Assembly (NCBI GenBank): GCA_035575515.1
Contig: DATLXU010000101.1
Span: 40,490-104,489, forward strand
Reading direction: 5' to 3'
From: DATLXU01 sp035575515
GTDB taxonomy: Bacteria; Acidobacteriota; Blastocatellia; UBA7656
Length of the DNA: 64,000 nucleotides
Made by a program: the position numbers and the translations under genes. The notes below the pieces were generated by a model. That model saw only the letters and a program-made list of their open reading frames with translations. It searched no databases and was not told the origin of the DNA. This document shows, piece by piece, positions 61,836 through 64,000 of this stretch (its first letter is position 1; every line of letters starts with the position of its first letter).

Positions 61836-63404
61836 ATGAGCAAACCATCTGCGAAACACTTCGGCCTTCCTGTCGAGCCTAAAGAGATCATCTGGAACCC
61901 TTCGGCGCTCAGGCTGCGCGAGCTTACCGAAGAGATGCCCAACACTCGCATCACCTGTTACAACAACACAAACACTCAAACGAGGGTTGATTCGCGCTCG
62001 AAGCTCTCGACCTACATTGTGAGCGACACGCCCGAGCGCCACGACTCGCAGACGATCACTCGCGCCGAATACGAGCGCGTCTCGAAGCTGCAAGATGAAT
62101 ACATTCGCCGCTCGGAGATGATTGTCGTGGATGGTTTCATCGGCAACGACGAGCAGTTTCGCGTGCCCGCGCGTTTAATCATCGAGCGCACGAATGCAAA
62201 CATCGCCGGAATGCAGAAGCACCTTTACTATCCCGCAACCGAAGAAGAGCTTGACCACTTCGAGCCGCGACTCACCGTAATCTACACGCCGAACCTTCAA
62301 ATGCCCGGCTATCCGGCAGACCGCCTCATCGCGGTTGATCTCGATAACGGAATCACGCGCGTGTTCAACAGCGATTATTTTGGCGAATCGAAGAAGGGCG
62401 GACTGCGGATGTGGAATCAGATAGTCTATGATCGCGGCGGGCTTGCGCTTCACGCCGGGTGCAAGGTCATCCCTGTAGGCGACCGGAAGCGAGTCGGTTT
62501 AATCATCGGCCTTTCGGGCACGGGCAAAACGACTACGACGTTTACCAAGCAGAACGATTCGCATCCGGTTCAGGACGATTTCGTCGCGCTTATGCCGGGC
62601 GGAAAGATTTACGCGACCGAAAACGGCTGTTTCGCAAAGACCTTCGGCCTGAATGAAAAAGACGAGCCGACAATCTATGGCGCAGTTACGAAGCCCCACG
62701 CTTATCTTGAAAATGTCTCGCAGAACGAAAAGGGCGAGCTGGATTTTTACGACACTTCATACACGCAGAATGGCCGCGCCGTTGTTCGCATGGCCGACAT
62801 CGCTGGCGCGTTGGACGCGCGCGAAATCAAATCGGCTGACTTCCTGCTGATACTCAATCGCAACGACAATATCATTCCGGGCGTCGCACGGCTCAATCGC
62901 CATCAGGCGGCGGCTTACTTCATGCTTGGCGAAACGCGCGGGACTTCCGCCGGAGGCGCAGCCGAAGCGGGCAAATTCCTCAGAGTGCCCGGCACGAATC
63001 CATTCTTTCCACTGAAGCACGCGCAGCAGGGCAATCGCTTCTGGGAGCTGCTCGAATCTTCGCCGATGGAAGTCTATCTGATGAACACTGGCCGGGTCGG
63101 CGGCGGCGATGGCGACGGAAACTCAAAGAAGGTTCGCATCCAGCATTCATCTGCGATAGTGAAAGCGATAGCCGAAGGCACGATTGAATGGGAGCAGGAC
63201 CCGGATTTTGGCTATGAGGTCGCGCGCGCGGTGCCCGGCATCGAAGGCGAAGACAACGAGATACTCCAGCCGCGCAAACTCTATGAAAGACAAGGCCGCC
63301 TTGAACAGTACAAACAGATAGTCGAGCGATTGAAATCCGAAAGGCGCGAGTACATGCAGAAGTGGGAAGGGCTTAAGGCAGAGATCGCGGCAGCGGTTGA
63401 GTAA
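61836..63404 (+). CDS. pckA: Phosphoenolpyruvate carboxykinase (ATP)
   Basis: 522 aa. P-loop kinase-1a 'IIGLSGTGKTTTTF', 'VQDDFVALMPGG' (kinase-2/metal site), 'RMADIAGALDAREIK' region and 'LMNTGRVGGGDGDGN' place it in the ATP-PEPCK family, which makes PEP from oxaloacetate in gluconeogenesis. The P-loop neighbour 'TTTTFTKQND' differs from the usual 'TTLSAD', marking a divergent subfamily. GGAGG lies 11 nt before the ATG. A terminator hairpin follows. Confidence 0.93.
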   Translation: MSKPSAKHFGLPVEPKEIIWNPSALRLRELTEEMPNTRITCYNNTNTQTRVDSRSKLSTYIVSDTPERHDSQTITRAEYERVSKLQDEYIRRSEMIVVDGFIGNDEQFRVPARLIIERTNANIAGMQKHLYYPATEEELDHFEPRLTVIYTPNLQMPGYPADRLIAVDLDNGITRVFNSDYFGESKKGGLRMWNQIVYDRGGLALHAGCKVIPVGDRKRVGLIIGLSGTGKTTTTFTKQNDSHPVQDDFVALMPGGKIYATENGCFAKTFGLNEKDEPTIYGAVTKPHAYLENVSQNEKGELDFYDTSYTQNGRAVVRMADIAGALDAREIKSADFLLILNRNDNIIPGVARLNRHQAAAYFMLGETRGTSAGGAAEAGKFLRVPGTNPFFPLKHAQQGNRFWELLESSPMEVYLMNTGRVGGGDGDGNSKKVRIQHSSAIVKAIAEGTIEWEQDPDFGYEVARAVPGIEGEDNEILQPRKLYERQGRLEQYKQIVERLKSERREYMQKWEGLKAEIAAAVE

Positions 63405-63426
63405 TACTTGCTCCATAGCTTCTGAA

Positions 63427-63463
63427 GCGATGGCTATGCGTCTTGCATTCGCGTAGCCATCGC
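63427..63463 (+). terminator. Terminator-like hairpin after pckA
   Basis: GCGATGGCTATGCG (63427-63440) and CGCGTAGCCATCGC (63450-63463) pair with one G-T; loop TCTTGCATT. Little U follows, so efficiency is uncertain. Confidence 0.6.
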
Positions 63464-63577
63464 AAATCACAGGACAATAATTCGCATCTAACGTTATAAT
63501 GGCTTCGATGATCTGATTGCGATGGTAGCTTGAGGTTGGCAACTATGGTTATTACGCTTGAAATTGATTAAAGTACA

Positions 63578-63727
63578 ATGGGCGTGATTCAGCAGTTAAT
63601 CAGAATCAGCGGGGATTTAAAGGCCGGGATGGATCCCGTCTTCGACCTGTTCAAAACCGTATCGGCGGTCTTGTCCGGCCCGCTCGGATTCGTTCTCGGT
63701 TATTACTTCCGAGAGCGCAGCGAGTGA
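63578..63727 (+). CDS. Small hypothetical membrane-associated protein
   Basis: 49 aa. 'MGVIQQLIRISGDLKAGMDP', then a hydrophobic stretch (VFDLFKTVSAVLSGPLGFVLGYYF) and RERSE. Not recognised. No Shine-Dalgarno is visible. Its TGA overlaps the GTG of the next frame (GTGA at 63724-63727), which suggests translational coupling and supports both genes being real. Confidence 0.45.
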   Translation: MGVIQQLIRISGDLKAGMDPVFDLFKTVSAVLSGPLGFVLGYYFRERSE

Positions 63728-63978
63728 TAGCCGATGATAAATTTGAAATTCTTTCCGCCAGCGGTCCCGATTTAGAAACCGAGCCGCCGCGCTCTCAGTA
63801 TCGAAGCCGCATCAACGACGCTCCTGAGCGGAACCTCGCCCGAAAAGCTCTTATCGAATCGCTTCTCAAAAACAAACAGCGGCAGCGTGAACGCCGTGTC
63901 GAGATCGAATTTCAAGCGGCCATGATTTGTGAATGCGGACCACACAACTCCGGGTATCGAACGAAGGTTGACGACTAA
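63724..63978 (+). CDS. Small hypothetical soluble protein
   Basis: 84 aa from GTG 63724. Highly charged: 'DKFEILSASGPDLETEPPRS', then 'LARKALIESLLKNKQRQRERR', probably a helix. One CEC motif near the end. No family recognised. It overlaps the preceding gene by 4 nt. Start choice rests on the coupling. Confidence 0.45.
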   Translation: MIADDKFEILSASGPDLETEPPRSQYRSRINDAPERNLARKALIESLLKNKQRQRERRVEIEFQAAMICECGPHNSGYRTKVDD

Positions 63979-64000
63979 AGGCAGATTAACGCGCGAGCCG

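Overview
The window looks like a chromosomal segment of an Acidobacteriota member, possibly Blastocatellia-like. It carries a 'VWFA-related Acidobacterial domain' protein, two winged-helix/TolB-like/TPR regulators, an S9 peptidase, an SBBP-repeat remnant, a DUF4383 protein and a moderately GC-rich base composition. The assignment is inferred from gene content; no rRNA is present. There is no prophage, transposase, plasmid replication gene or CRISPR array, so this is ordinary chromosome with unusual small-scale architecture.

Layout. 1-6.9 kb: FAD monooxygenase-like gene and a secreted beta-sandwich protein (minus), then two tandem wHTH-TolB-TPR genes (plus). 6.9-15 kb: acyl-CoA dehydrogenase, a secreted HExxH protein, ruvX-mltG, an HtrA protease, a 49-aa membrane peptide, a metallophosphoesterase and a lipid kinase. 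15-21 kb: a promoter/terminator unit that may be an sRNA or leader, a cold-shock protein, a PAS kinase/NarL regulator pair, a PilZ protein and a large Ig-like secreted protein. 21-26 kb (minus): M16 peptidase, WalJ-like MBL hydrolase, purB, purS, purQ. 26-33 kb: a hypothetical gene, tRNA-Pro, a tRNA-Arg interrupted by a group I intron, cardiolipin synthase, an EEP phosphodiesterase and a 1410-aa hybrid kinase. 33-42 kb: epimerase, topoisomerase IB behind a sigma-54-type promoter, DUF4383, aconitase, an ABC1/UbiB kinase and a broken SBBP gene. 42-53 kb (mainly minus): NtrC-type regulator, DUF6599, PH-domain and TPR proteins, an AhpD-like gene with an in-frame TGA at the second Cys of its CxxC motif, an orphan HicB with a dead hicA, an M64 peptidase, HyuA and an FKBP. 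53-64 kb (mainly plus): VWFA protein, ornithine cyclodeaminase family, DUF427, a B12/radical SAM protein (minus), a nucleotidase-like protein, S9 peptidase, Uma2, pckA and two coupled small genes.

The most notable signals are four. (1) A probable selenoprotein of the AhpD family, with a UGA in CPF-U and a plausible bacterial SECIS hairpin. (2) A complete group I intron splitting the anticodon of tRNA-Arg(UCU). (3) A dispersed family of about 16 elements made of drifting 7-nt tandem units followed by an inverted arm. They fill many spacers between co-directional genes, often replace the Shine-Dalgarno region, and in one case sit in frame inside hyuA. (4) Sigma-54-type promoters in a window that also encodes an NtrC-type activator.

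Central metabolism (aconitase, PEP carboxykinase, purine synthesis, acyl-CoA dehydrogenase) is mixed with envelope maintenance (MltG, HtrA, cardiolipin synthase, lipid kinase) and signalling. No single pathway unites the window.
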